Assembly: GCF_014836645.1 (NCBI RefSeq)
Contig: NZ_JACSQM010000005.1
Span: forward strand, 62,001-126,000
Direction: 5' to 3'
Length of the DNA stretch: 64,000 nt
Source of the DNA: Fictibacillus norfolkensis
Lineage (GTDB): Bacteria > Bacillota > Bacilli > Bacillales > Fictibacillaceae
Of the stretch, positions 8,459-16,073 are shown in pieces (position 1 is the stretch's first letter; each line of letters opens with the position of its first letter). A model generated the notes under the pieces. That model had not been told where the DNA came from and did not search any database. It saw only the letters and a program-made list of their open reading frames with translations. The position numbers and the translations under genes are program-made.

Positions 8459-9562
8459 TTATGATGCCGACCAATCGAAATCTAAAATAATTTTTTCCCA
8501 ATGCCTATGTTCGGAAGCCGATTTCATTGCTGTTTGAAAATCAGATAGATTGTGAATCGGTGTATTTCTTTTAGGGAGAATCGCTCGAAGTGTCTTTTGG
8601 TACTCAATATTCTCCATCGCTTTCATCACTGCATAATAATCTGCACTCGAACTGCGGCTGCTGCCATAAAGTGATAGCCCTTTTTCAAGAACATCTCTTG
8701 TATTAATCGGAACTAGATCCTCTGAAACGCCCATTAAAATGATCGTTCCACCGCGTGCGACCAGGTCAATTCCTTGGTTGATCGCATGCTCACTAAAAGC
8801 GCCGCCCGTGCATTCTACAATGATATCCACCTTTTTTGAAGATTTAAAATCATAGTTTTGGACGAGCTCTCTTGAAGCAAACGTGAACTGTTTTAGCTTC
8901 TCATCGATTGCACCAAACACCGTCAATCGCTCAGGACCAAGGTTATAGACATGGTGAATCATAGCGGCCGTCAAATAGCCGACTGGACCATCTCCAAAAA
9001 CGGCTACCGTCGTGTCCTGAGAGGATTCTAACTTCTGCTTAACGCGACTAAGCGCATGGTAGGACACGGTACAAAGCTCTGACAGAACGGCGATTTCATT
9101 AGGAAGTGAGTCCGGAATAGGGATGGCGCATTCTGCAGGTAGAACTAACCGATTTTGAGCAATTCCATCATAGCCGCTTCCTAAGAACACATTCTTCTCT
9201 CCATAATTGGCGATGAACTCTTGTTGCGAGTAGGAACTACACTCTTCAGGATGTCCCTTTTTAAGCAGATGCCCCGGAATATTAGGAACGATCACAACAC
9301 GATCTCCAACGCTTACTGAGTTACATTTACTTTCAACTACCCTTCCGATTCCCTCATGTAATAGGGCCATAGGAAGTTTTTTAGTAAGCACTTCAGGCTT
9401 TCGCTGCCCCATAAAATAACGTAAGTCTGCATGACAGATGCTTGCAATCAGCGGTTCAACAACCACTTCACCTTCATTAATCGTTCGATTTACGGTAACC
9501 TCTTCCATCTGATAAGGACCTAACAAACGATACGTCCTTGAATGGATTGACTGTTCCTGCAC
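8459..9562 (-). CDS. TarJ-like Zn-dependent reductase (ribitol/ribulose-5-phosphate type alcohol dehydrogenase)
   Basis: 367 residues, GTG start at 9562 after GAGGGGG. It is a medium-chain dehydrogenase, but many stretches follow TarJ, the NADPH-dependent ribulose-5-phosphate reductase of ribitol teichoic acid synthesis: SICHADLRYFMGQR, KLPMALLHEGIGRVV, and INTRDVLEKGLSLYGSSRS. Zinc ligands are likely Cys43, His69 and Glu70. The nucleotide loop is GDGPVG (190-195). No TarI cytidylyltransferase partner, the usual neighbour for CDP-ribitol synthesis, is present; instead it lies among a pentulose/pentitol kinase, a DeoR repressor and a Ugp-type importer. That context suggests the catabolic direction (ribitol-5-phosphate to ribulose-5-phosphate). 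The direction and substrate are inference. Confidence 0.75.
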   Translation of the reverse strand: MQEQSIHSRTYRLLGPYQMEEVTVNRTINEGEVVVEPLIASICHADLRYFMGQRKPEVLTKKLPMALLHEGIGRVVESKCNSVSVGDRVVIVPNIPGHLLKKGHPEECSSYSQQEFIANYGEKNVFLGSGYDGIAQNRLVLPAECAIPIPDSLPNEIAVLSELCTVSYHALSRVKQKLESSQDTTVAVFGDGPVGYLTAAMIHHVYNLGPERLTVFGAIDEKLKQFTFASRELVQNYDFKSSKKVDIIVECTGGAFSEHAINQGIDLVARGGTIILMGVSEDLVPINTRDVLEKGLSLYGSSRSSSADYYAVMKAMENIEYQKTLRAILPKRNTPIHNLSDFQTAMKSASEHRHWEKIILDFDWSAS

Positions 9563-9604
9563 AAATCATTCCCCCTCGTATGAAGACCATGTAGGTATTT
9601 ACTT

Positions 9605-9646
9605 GTTCATTTTCGCTCATTTAAAGTTCATTTATGCTCGTTAATG
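9605..9646. promoter_or_regulatory. DeoR-type operator array, TarJ-like promoter
   Basis: Plus strand: GTTCATTTTC, GCTCATTTAAA, GTTCATTTAT and GCTCGTTAAT start at 9605, 9615, 9626 and 9636 (spacing 10, 11, 10). The array begins 4 bp downstream of the -10 box of the promoter at 9650-9678, covering the transcription start, which fits repression. Confidence 0.68.
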
Positions 9647-9649
9647 TAA

Positions 9650-9678
9650 ATAATAGTCATATGGTGTTGGTCTGTCAA
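9650..9678 (-). promoter_or_regulatory. sigma-A promoter of the TarJ-like gene
   Basis: TTGACA (9673-9678), 17-bp spacer, TATTAT (9650-9655): a near-consensus promoter 88 bp before the start codon. The rest of the gap between 9563 and 9866 holds the operator array and the terminator of the upstream kinase gene. Confidence 0.7.
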
Positions 9679-9712
9679 GAATTATTAAGCAGGATTGAGC
9701 AAAACAGAGACA

Positions 9713-9748
9713 TAAAAAACCCTTGAAAGTATTTTCATCTTTCAAGGT
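9713..9748 (-). terminator. terminator after the AraB-like kinase gene
   Basis: CCTTGAAAG (9721-9729) pairs with CTTTCAAGG (9739-9747) around a 9-base loop and is followed on the minus strand by six T. It is 119 bp past the kinase stop. Confidence 0.75.
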
Positions 9749-9866
9749 CTCAAAAAGAATTAACGATTACTATTTCTTTTGTCTATCATTTCTAAATACG
9801 AATCTATGAGCTCTCTTTCCGGTTAATTGAATTGAGCAGCACTTTAGGTTATTGTAAAAATCTCAA

Positions 9867-11510
9867 TTACTTCTGTATAGTCATCTGCTTTAACCGTTTC
9901 ATAATATGAGGACGTTTGTAACCAAATTCATCGTGTATTTCTTTATATAGTTCAAATAAAGTCTCATATTTTACAACATGTTTTGGCTCAGGATAGTACG
10001 TTTTTAGGAAAGGTTGTTTCATAGATTGAACAGCTTCCTCTAACTCCATTCCTCCAGCAGCAGCACCTAACATGGCTGCCCCGATTCCGGAGGCATGATC
10101 CGTAGCAGACACGTGAATCTCTCGGTTAAGAACATCGGCGTAGATCTGCATGAGCAGTTCATTCTTTTGTGGCAGCCCGCCGCACGCATAAACACGGTCA
10201 ATCGTAATTCCCCAAGATTCGAAATTATCGATGATTATCTTTGATCCGAATGCTGTAGCTTCAAGGTATGCGCGGTAAATATCTTCTGGCTTTGTTTGCA
10301 ATGTGAGGCCAATTAAAGTTCCAGTTAAGTTGGAATCGGACAATACGGAACGATTTCCATTATGCCAGTCTAATGCGATCAAGCCACTTTCACCAGGTTC
10401 CTTTTGAATCGCAAGGAACTCCAGATATTTAAAGAGAGAGAGATTTTGTTTCTTCGCTTCTTCCACATAAGAAGCTGGAGCTTGTTTCACATACCATCCG
10501 AATAGATCACCTACTGCCGATTGGCCCGCTTCATAAGCGTAAAAGCTAGGCAAGATACCATCTTTCACTACCCCTGAGATGCCCGGCACTTGAATAAACT
10601 CCTCATTTAACGTCATATGACACGTTGATGTTCCCATAACCATCGTGAGTTGATTAGAACGTGATGCTCCAACACCTAATAGAGCAGAATGAGCATCAAT
10701 AATTGAGACTCCAACAGGTAAGCCTTGAGGTAAGCCTAATGAGTTCGCCATCTCTTCTGTAAGGACACCCGCTCGTTGACCTACCTTGCCTATCTTTCCT
10801 TGTAACTTTGTTTGTACCATCTGACCTAAAGTAGGATTTAATTCTTCAAAGAACTTTTGCGGAAAGCCTTCTTCCTCACTCCAAAAAGCTTTAAAACCAA
10901 GAGGACAGTTGCTTCTCACTACTTCTCCAGTCAGTTTTGCAACGATCCAATCTCCCGCTTCTAACATGTAGTCGGCAGCTTCATATACATCAGGTGCATG
11001 ATTGATCGTCTCAAGACATTTTGGAATAAACCACTCTGTTGAGACTGTAAACCCGTACCTTCTCAGCCATTCACTTTTTTCAGAGAGCGCTTTGTCCAAC
11101 AACTCTTGCGCTTCTTCTTTTGGCCCATGATGCTTCCAAAGTTTTACCCACGCATGAGGATTATTTTCATATTCTTTTAACGAACATACGGGATCGAGAT
11201 TTTCATTTACACAGATAAAAGTAGAAGAAGTAAAATCTATTCCTATTCCTTTCACTTCTTGAGGTTGGATGTTAGCTTCTTTCATAGCAGCAGGAATGCC
11301 ATGATATAACACATCGAGATAATCTTGAGGATGCTGTAGGGCAAAATCTGGAGGAATCTGAACACGTTGGTCTGTTGGAAGGACATCTACCATGACCCCG
11401 TGTTTGTAGGGAACGGTACTTACGGCTTTTATGATTCCAGTGTTAACTTCAACCACGAGTACTCTTCCAGACTCTGTGCCAAAATCAATACCAATAGAAT
11501 AACCGGACAT
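9867..11510 (-). CDS. AraB-family ribulokinase (FGGY carbohydrate kinase)
   Basis: 547 residues, close to the 560 of B. subtilis AraB. The ATG at 11510 is preceded by AAGAGGTGG. It opens with the FGGY phosphate-1 motif (SIGIDFGTESGR), and AraB-like stretches follow: FALQHPQDYL, GIGIDFTSSTF, ENNPHAWVKLWKHH, MVMGTSTCHM, GESGLIALDWHNGNRS. AraB enzymes phosphorylate ribulose, and the E. coli enzyme is known to accept ribitol and L-arabitol as well. No araA or araD lies nearby, so L-arabinose use is unlikely to be its job; the TarJ-like gene 304 bp downstream suggests ribitol or ribulose instead. Its promoter combines a cre and DeoR-type repeats. Confidence 0.88.
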   Translation of the reverse strand: MSGYSIGIDFGTESGRVLVVEVNTGIIKAVSTVPYKHGVMVDVLPTDQRVQIPPDFALQHPQDYLDVLYHGIPAAMKEANIQPQEVKGIGIDFTSSTFICVNENLDPVCSLKEYENNPHAWVKLWKHHGPKEEAQELLDKALSEKSEWLRRYGFTVSTEWFIPKCLETINHAPDVYEAADYMLEAGDWIVAKLTGEVVRSNCPLGFKAFWSEEEGFPQKFFEELNPTLGQMVQTKLQGKIGKVGQRAGVLTEEMANSLGLPQGLPVGVSIIDAHSALLGVGASRSNQLTMVMGTSTCHMTLNEEFIQVPGISGVVKDGILPSFYAYEAGQSAVGDLFGWYVKQAPASYVEEAKKQNLSLFKYLEFLAIQKEPGESGLIALDWHNGNRSVLSDSNLTGTLIGLTLQTKPEDIYRAYLEATAFGSKIIIDNFESWGITIDRVYACGGLPQKNELLMQIYADVLNREIHVSATDHASGIGAAMLGAAAGGMELEEAVQSMKQPFLKTYYPEPKHVVKYETLFELYKEIHDEFGYKRPHIMKRLKQMTIQK

Positions 11511-11525
11511 TTTATCCACCTCTTA

Positions 11526-11541
11526 TGTAAGCGCTTTTTCA
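11526..11541 (-). promoter_or_regulatory. cre site (CcpA) at the AraB-like promoter
   Basis: The plus strand reads TGTAAGCGCTTTTTCA, a match to TGNAANCGNWNNCA apart from two extra central bases. It lies between the -10 box and the ribosome binding site, directly at the expected transcription start. Confidence 0.65.
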
Positions 11542-11543
11542 TT

Positions 11544-11572
11544 ATCATATAGAAAAATTAGGGGATTCTCAA
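11544..11572 (-). promoter_or_regulatory. sigma-A promoter of the AraB-like kinase
   Basis: TTGAGA (11567-11572) and TATGAT (11544-11549) with a 17-bp spacer. The cre abuts it downstream and the DeoR-type array overlaps the -35 end. Confidence 0.7.
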
Positions 11573-11602
11573 CATAAATGAGCATAAATGAGTAATAACG
11601 AG
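11571..11602. promoter_or_regulatory. DeoR-type operator array, kinase promoter
   Basis: Minus strand: ACTCGTTATT, ACTCATTTAT and GCTCATTTAT in exact 10-bp tandem, overlapping the -35 box. It is the same unit as at 9605-9646, in the opposite orientation. Confidence 0.65.
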
Positions 11603-11652
11603 TATCTTTGTAACGAATTTTCGCAATTTATATGTTGATAATTTCATTAGAG

Positions 11653-11682
11653 GAAAAAAGCCAGCATACACATGCTGGCTTT
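11653..11682 (-). terminator. terminator after the GntR/UTRA gene
   Basis: A perfect 10-bp stem AAGCCAGCAT/ATGCTGGCTT with a four-base loop and a minus-strand T run, 15 bp past the stop at 11697. Confidence 0.85.
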
Positions 11683-11696
11683 CTGAATTTGCTTTA

Positions 11697-12416
11697 TTAT
11701 GTCAACTCCACCGTATACGTAAACTTATCTCCTCTAGCAACCGAAACCGTGTATTCAATGATATCCGATTGTTCGTAGGCAATCCGCTCTAATTGAAGAC
11801 ATGGTGTTCCTTCTTCAATGTTCAGTATTTCGGCTTCGTCTTTCATCGCACTAATCGCTTTAAAGCTTTCCGATGCTTTTGAAATATTCATGTCGTACTC
11901 ATTTCGAAACCATTCGTACATAGACGTATTCTCGAGCTCTTTGCCACTCAGGTTCTTAAATCGACTAAAGGGTAGATAAGACGTTTCAATCAACATCGGA
12001 TCCTGATCCGCGAGCCTTAATCTTTTAAAGATGTACACTTCATCCTCTACAGACAGGTTCATTATTCGCGCAATTTTATTACTGCACTCGGCCTTCTCAA
12101 AAGAAATGATCTGAATAGAAGGTGTTTTCCCAACCTTTTTCATCTCTTCTGTAAAACTATAAATTTTTACTAGACTCTGATTGTGCACTTTCTTGGCTAC
12201 AAAGGTTCCTTTGCCATGAATCTTATAAATATAGCCCTCTTTTTCGAGCTCTTGTATCGTCTGTCTAACCGTTGTTCGGCTCACTTGATACGTTTCACAC
12301 AGCTCTCGTTCTGAAGGCAGCTGATCCTCTTCAGCAAACTCGCCGGATTTGATTTTGCCGATCAATAGAACCATCAGCTGATAATATAAAGGAAGTCGAT
12401 TATCTTTTAGAATCAC
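11697..12416 (-). CDS. GntR-family regulator with UTRA domain (NagR/YvoA-like)
   Basis: 239 residues; GTG start at 12416 after TAAGGAG. Residues 1-70 are the GntR winged helix (PLYYQLMVLLIGKIKSGEF, LPSERELCETYQVSRTTVRQ, YKIHGKGTFV); residues about 90-235 form a UTRA effector domain (IETSYLPFSRFKNL, TPCLQLERIAYE). UTRA members related to NagR respond to phosphorylated amino sugars. A 14-bp site just upstream of its own gene is repeated at the promoter of the nagB-led operon at 26.3 kb, so it probably controls amino-sugar or linked glycoside use there as well as itself. It follows the GH30 gene by 65 bp but has its own promoter. Confidence 0.85.
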   Translation of the reverse strand: MILKDNRLPLYYQLMVLLIGKIKSGEFAEEDQLPSERELCETYQVSRTTVRQTIQELEKEGYIYKIHGKGTFVAKKVHNQSLVKIYSFTEEMKKVGKTPSIQIISFEKAECSNKIARIMNLSVEDEVYIFKRLRLADQDPMLIETSYLPFSRFKNLSGKELENTSMYEWFRNEYDMNISKASESFKAISAMKDEAEILNIEEGTPCLQLERIAYEQSDIIEYTVSVARGDKFTYTVELT

Positions 12417-12438
12417 GTTAAGCTCCTTACGGGTACGT

Positions 12439-12452
12439 ATGTCATTACCAGT
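12439..12452. promoter_or_regulatory. putative GntR operator, autoregulatory copy
   Basis: ATGTCATTACCAGT, identical over 14 bp to 26384-26397. It touches the -10 box of the gntR promoter on its downstream side. Confidence 0.55.
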
Positions 12453-12481
12453 AGTATATAGGAAGCTTTCTGTTGAAACAA
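12453..12481 (-). promoter_or_regulatory. sigma-A promoter of the GntR/UTRA gene
   Basis: TTGTTT (12476-12481), 17-bp spacer, TATACT (12453-12458). It lies wholly in the 65-bp gap after the GH30 stop. Confidence 0.55.
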
Positions 12482-13819
12482 TTAAGAAATGACACCTGTT
12501 ACGATAGAGCCTGCTGGTACTTCAAAATCACTCACTTTTCCACCTAGTCGAAGTGATACAGGAACGTCTTCTGCCGAACGATTCAACAGCACAACCACAA
12601 GGGAATCATCCGAATTCTTTAGACTGACCACATCTAGTTTGTCTGTATATTTCGTCGATGCGATCCGTTTTGCTCCTGGTTCGATATAACGGCTGAAATG
12701 ACCGATATATGTGTACGACAACTTCTCCTGCACGATATCGTTTTCTGTATCACACATGATTGGCGCGTCACAGAAATTGTTCACGTGGTTCGGTCCACCT
12801 TCTTTGTTCAATAAGATGTTCCAATCGATAAACGCGTTCATTCCGGCATTGATGTTCCCGATGATGTCATACGCGTACATCTGCGCGTTTTGCAGCTGAC
12901 CCGCTTCACTAAAACGGCTATACTCCACGCAGCCTTCTGTAAAGATCAACTTCTTATCTGGAAACTTCTCGCGAACAAGCTTGATTGCGTCAAAATGCTC
13001 GCCTGTATACCAGTGGAACGCCACACCTTGAACCATCTTATTCGTTTCTTCATCGATAATGTCACATGCGCGTTCGTACATTCTTTCTTTGTTGTGATCC
13101 CAGACTAGTACATCCACATCTAACAAATCATTTTCCTTTAACGCTGGGTAGAGAAAGTCTCGTAGAAATTCTTTTTCTTGTTGTGCTGTATATAGGCAAG
13201 AATCCCACGTCTGTCTCGCATTCGGCTCGTTTTGAATCGTTAGCATGTCGACCGAAAAGCCTTTTTTTCGGTATTCCTTGATGTAATGAGCAATGTATTT
13301 TCCCCAGAACTCTCGATATTCTGGCTTAAGTGAGCCACCTTGTACACGTTGTTCGTTCGTTTTCATAAAAGATGGCGGGGACCATGGGGACAGCATCACA
13401 CTCAATGACTTGCCTGCCGTTTTCTCCGCTCCCTCTAACATCGGAATGATATATTGTTCGTCCCGTTCTAGACTAAACGACTTGAACTCTGTATCAGTCG
13501 GATCGCTCATCGCTTCATACTGACCTACTGAAAAATCACAGCTATCGATGTGCGTGCGGACGAGGTTATAACGATTTCCTTCAGCGCTGAAATAAGCATC
13601 TAGAACTTTCTTTTTGTTTTCGTCACTCATCAAAGAGAAAGTATGACCGGAAGCTTCTGTAATGGCACCGCCAAATCCGTCAAACGTCTGATATTCCATT
13701 TCTGGATAAAGATTGACGACTTTCATTTCAACGCCTGTATCTTTGGAGAATTCTCGGCTGTCTTCAACGGTTTTCTTCGTATCACCTTGATAGGTTGTTG
13801 TGATCCATTTTATTTGCAT
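12482..13819 (-). CDS. GH30-family glycoside hydrolase (cytoplasmic), copy 1
   Basis: 445 residues without signal peptide; ATG at 13819 after AGAAGGAG. The fold markers of GH30 are present: QTFDGFGGAITEAS near residue 45, SPWSPPSFMK near 145, acid/base Glu198 in TIQNEPN, and nucleophile Glu295 in LIFTEGCVEY, then a C-terminal beta domain (DSLVVVLLNRS). GH30 enzymes include beta-glucosidases, beta-1,6-glucanases, beta-xylosidases and glucosylceramidases; the subfamily cannot be fixed by eye. It lies 25 bp after a second, divergent GH30 gene and downstream of an LplBC-type importer, so it probably trims imported oligosaccharides. Confidence 0.88.
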   Translation of the reverse strand: MQIKWITTTYQGDTKKTVEDSREFSKDTGVEMKVVNLYPEMEYQTFDGFGGAITEASGHTFSLMSDENKKKVLDAYFSAEGNRYNLVRTHIDSCDFSVGQYEAMSDPTDTEFKSFSLERDEQYIIPMLEGAEKTAGKSLSVMLSPWSPPSFMKTNEQRVQGGSLKPEYREFWGKYIAHYIKEYRKKGFSVDMLTIQNEPNARQTWDSCLYTAQQEKEFLRDFLYPALKENDLLDVDVLVWDHNKERMYERACDIIDEETNKMVQGVAFHWYTGEHFDAIKLVREKFPDKKLIFTEGCVEYSRFSEAGQLQNAQMYAYDIIGNINAGMNAFIDWNILLNKEGGPNHVNNFCDAPIMCDTENDIVQEKLSYTYIGHFSRYIEPGAKRIASTKYTDKLDVVSLKNSDDSLVVVLLNRSAEDVPVSLRLGGKVSDFEVPAGSIVTGVIS

Positions 13820-13844
13820 GTTTGTGTTCTCCTTCTGTAGAAAA

Positions 13845-15188
13845 TCATTTTGTAAGTAGTGTCATCGCGCATTTCGAACCTAGTGTAAAGTGGAGGATCT
13901 CATCGTTATCCTGCTTAAACTCAATGGATTGTTCTTCCTCACTATCGTTAAAAAGAACGGTCACAATCGAGTCATCTGTATTCTTAAAAGCGACCGTTCG
14001 GATATCTTCTGTACTTGTAGATCCGATTCGTACCGCTTGCGGCTGAACAAACTTGCTAAAGTGAGCGAGCGCGTAATAATCGAGCGTATAGATTAACTTC
14101 TTTGTTTTCTGTTCCACAGTTACAATGCCGCGGCACGTACTCTTGCCGAAGCCTGGAACAGAGGGGCCGTTCTCTTCATCTAATGCCATATTCCAGAGGA
14201 CAAAGGATTTCGAATCGTTACGCATGATCTCAATTCCCGTACGCATGACGTTTGAGAACGCTGGTTCAAACGCTGGAATCCACTCTCCACCAGATCCTTC
14301 TGTAAAATGCACTTCTTTTTCCGGATAGACTGTATGTACTTGATGTTGAGCAACCGGTCGACCTCCATACCAATGCCACGCGACACCATCTACCGCATCT
14401 CCCACATCATCAATCACATGCAATGGATAATCTGGACGGTTCCAGTTATGGTCATAACAAAGAATCTTTGTGTCCAATCCGTTCTCAATGAAGCGCGGTT
14501 TTAAGTAGTTTTTAATAAAATCAGCTTGTCGCTCTGCGGTCATAAGCATGCCTGGATAATGACCCGGCACAAAAAGAGGCTCGTTTTGCGGCGTAATCGC
14601 ATAGATGGGAAGGCCTTCTTCACCGTACGCTTTAATATAATTCACGAAGTAATCAGCATACACGCTATAGCATTCTTCCTTCAGCTCGCCACCAATCATC
14701 GAGTTGCTCGTTTTCATCCAAGCAGGTGCACTCCATGGGGATGCCATGAGTTTAATCGATGGATTTAATTGCAGCGCATTCTGTACTAAGGGAACGATGT
14801 CGTCTAAGTCATGCGCGATGGAAAAGTGGTTCAGTGAAAAGTCTGTCTCTCCGTCTGGAAGGTCGTTGTAGCTATACATCTCACGGGCATAATCGGAAGA
14901 CCCCATCGGATTACGCAGCACAGAAAGTCCGATCCCCTTCTCTGGGTGAAACAATTTTTCCATAAGATCTGTTCTGTCGTTCTCATCTAGAATTTGATGA
15001 ATGAGATAAGCTGCAGAATCGGTGAATGAAGCACCGAATCCGTCGATTTCTTGATAGGTTTCTTCAGGGTTAACAGTCACGGTCACCGAACGATCAGAAG
15101 ATGGTGCATTCACACGAACGTCTTCGATCTCTTTTTGAACAAACAGATCATGTTCTCCCGTAGATTGATAGATGGTTAGGTTTTTCAT
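13845..15188 (-). CDS. GH30-family glycoside hydrolase (cytoplasmic), copy 2
   Basis: 447 residues, no signal peptide. The ATG at 15188 overlaps the stop of the DUF624 gene by 4 bp, and AAAAGGAG precedes it. GH30 motifs: QEIDGFGASFTDSAA, SPWSAPAWMKTSNSM, acid/base Glu203 in TPQNEPL, nucleophile Glu297 in VHFTEGSGG. It resembles bacterial glucosylceramidase-type GH30 more than copy 1 does, and the two share only the family motifs, so the pair is an old duplication or two separate recruits with different linkage preferences. Confidence 0.9.
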   Translation of the reverse strand: MKNLTIYQSTGEHDLFVQKEIEDVRVNAPSSDRSVTVTVNPEETYQEIDGFGASFTDSAAYLIHQILDENDRTDLMEKLFHPEKGIGLSVLRNPMGSSDYAREMYSYNDLPDGETDFSLNHFSIAHDLDDIVPLVQNALQLNPSIKLMASPWSAPAWMKTSNSMIGGELKEECYSVYADYFVNYIKAYGEEGLPIYAITPQNEPLFVPGHYPGMLMTAERQADFIKNYLKPRFIENGLDTKILCYDHNWNRPDYPLHVIDDVGDAVDGVAWHWYGGRPVAQHQVHTVYPEKEVHFTEGSGGEWIPAFEPAFSNVMRTGIEIMRNDSKSFVLWNMALDEENGPSVPGFGKSTCRGIVTVEQKTKKLIYTLDYYALAHFSKFVQPQAVRIGSTSTEDIRTVAFKNTDDSIVTVLFNDSEEEQSIEFKQDNDEILHFTLGSKCAMTLLTK

Positions 15189-15811
15189 GCGATCTCCTTT
15201 TCTTCCTTTATGGAAGCATAGTTGTTAAATAATCTTTCAAACAGAAACGATTTCACATAAGCCGATAGAGAGAACCCTAAGAACAGCCAAAGAACGATTA
15301 ATTGTGGCAGAAAGATCGGGACAAGCCCTACAAACAATAGCGTAATCGCAAACAGTAGAATGGAGTAAGCCATCGAATGAAAGCTTATGAAAATAGCATT
15401 CTTTATGATCTGAAAACTACCATTCTCAAACTTAGCAAGTAGGGGGAATACGTATAAAAACGATAGCAGCGAAATCGTGACTACAAACAGCAGTGGGAAG
15501 AGTATTGCTGAGCCTTTTCCCATCAAAAATTGAGCTGCGAACAAAAAAGTAGCCGCTGTTGCGAGTAGAGTTAGCCAGATTTTCGTGCTTTGTTTAAAGT
15601 TACTTTTGAATCCGTTCCAGAAGTCAATGGCTATGCTGGTTTCTTCGTTTCGTACCATTTTAAAAGTTGTCGTGTACATGGCTGTTAGGGCTGCGCCGAT
15701 CGTGATGATGGGCAGGCAGCTCATGATGAACAGCACGTTTAGTATGAGTAGGTCGAAGATTCTGGCTAGCGTTGTGAAGATTTTGCCTTCTATATGAAAG
15801 ATTTTTTGCAT
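15185..15811 (-). CDS. DUF624 (YesL-like) membrane protein
   Basis: 208 residues with five to six membrane helices; ATG at 15811 after AAAGGGGG. It begins with the amphipathic segment and the conserved LILNVLFIMSCLPIITIGAALTA core of DUF624/YesL proteins. These are nearly always found beside LplBC-type (CUT1) sugar transporters in Firmicutes; their function is not known, an accessory role in transport being the usual guess. Stop and next start overlap (ATGA). Confidence 0.85.
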   Translation of the reverse strand: MQKIFHIEGKIFTTLARIFDLLILNVLFIMSCLPIITIGAALTAMYTTTFKMVRNEETSIAIDFWNGFKSNFKQSTKIWLTLLATAATFLFAAQFLMGKGSAILFPLLFVVTISLLSFLYVFPLLAKFENGSFQIIKNAIFISFHSMAYSILLFAITLLFVGLVPIFLPQLIVLWLFLGFSLSAYVKSFLFERLFNNYASIKEEKEIA

Positions 15812-15856
15812 GTTTGATTCCCCCTTTTAGAGCTAAGCTTTGTTGCGTTTGAAAGC

Positions 15857-15983
15857 GTTGATTTTCGTTACAGGTGCTCCCTTTCCGCGGGGCAGGCGGT
15901 GAGCCACTTGCCGCTTCGCGCCTTTAAGTGTCTCACCTGACCGCTTGTCTCGCAGGAGTCTCGCACCTTTCACTACAATCAAC
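15857..15983. repeat. dispersed palindromic repeat, copy 2 (complete)
   Basis: Ends GTTGATT (15857) and AATCAAC (15977-15983) are inverted complements. The body holds TTTCCGCGGGGCAGGCGG, GTGAGCC...GTCTCACCTGACC and CGCAGGAGTCTCGCACC. It lies in the gap between the DUF624 gene and the binding-protein gene. Confidence 0.85.
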
Positions 15984-16073
15984 TAATTCAATGAAGAAAA
16001 AACTTCAACAACTCTTTACATGTTACTTCTGAGTGTGAGTAAAATAAGCACACTTTCCCAATGCCAATGATGA

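Noticed and set aside
9867..11510. assignment of an L-arabinose operon from the AraB-like kinase
   Set aside because: No araA, araD or arabinose-type transporter is nearby, and the operators match a DeoR rather than AraR regulator.
15849..15862. cre-like TGAAAGCGTTGATT before the DUF624 gene
   Set aside because: It misses the last two consensus bases and half of it belongs to the end of repeat copy 2.
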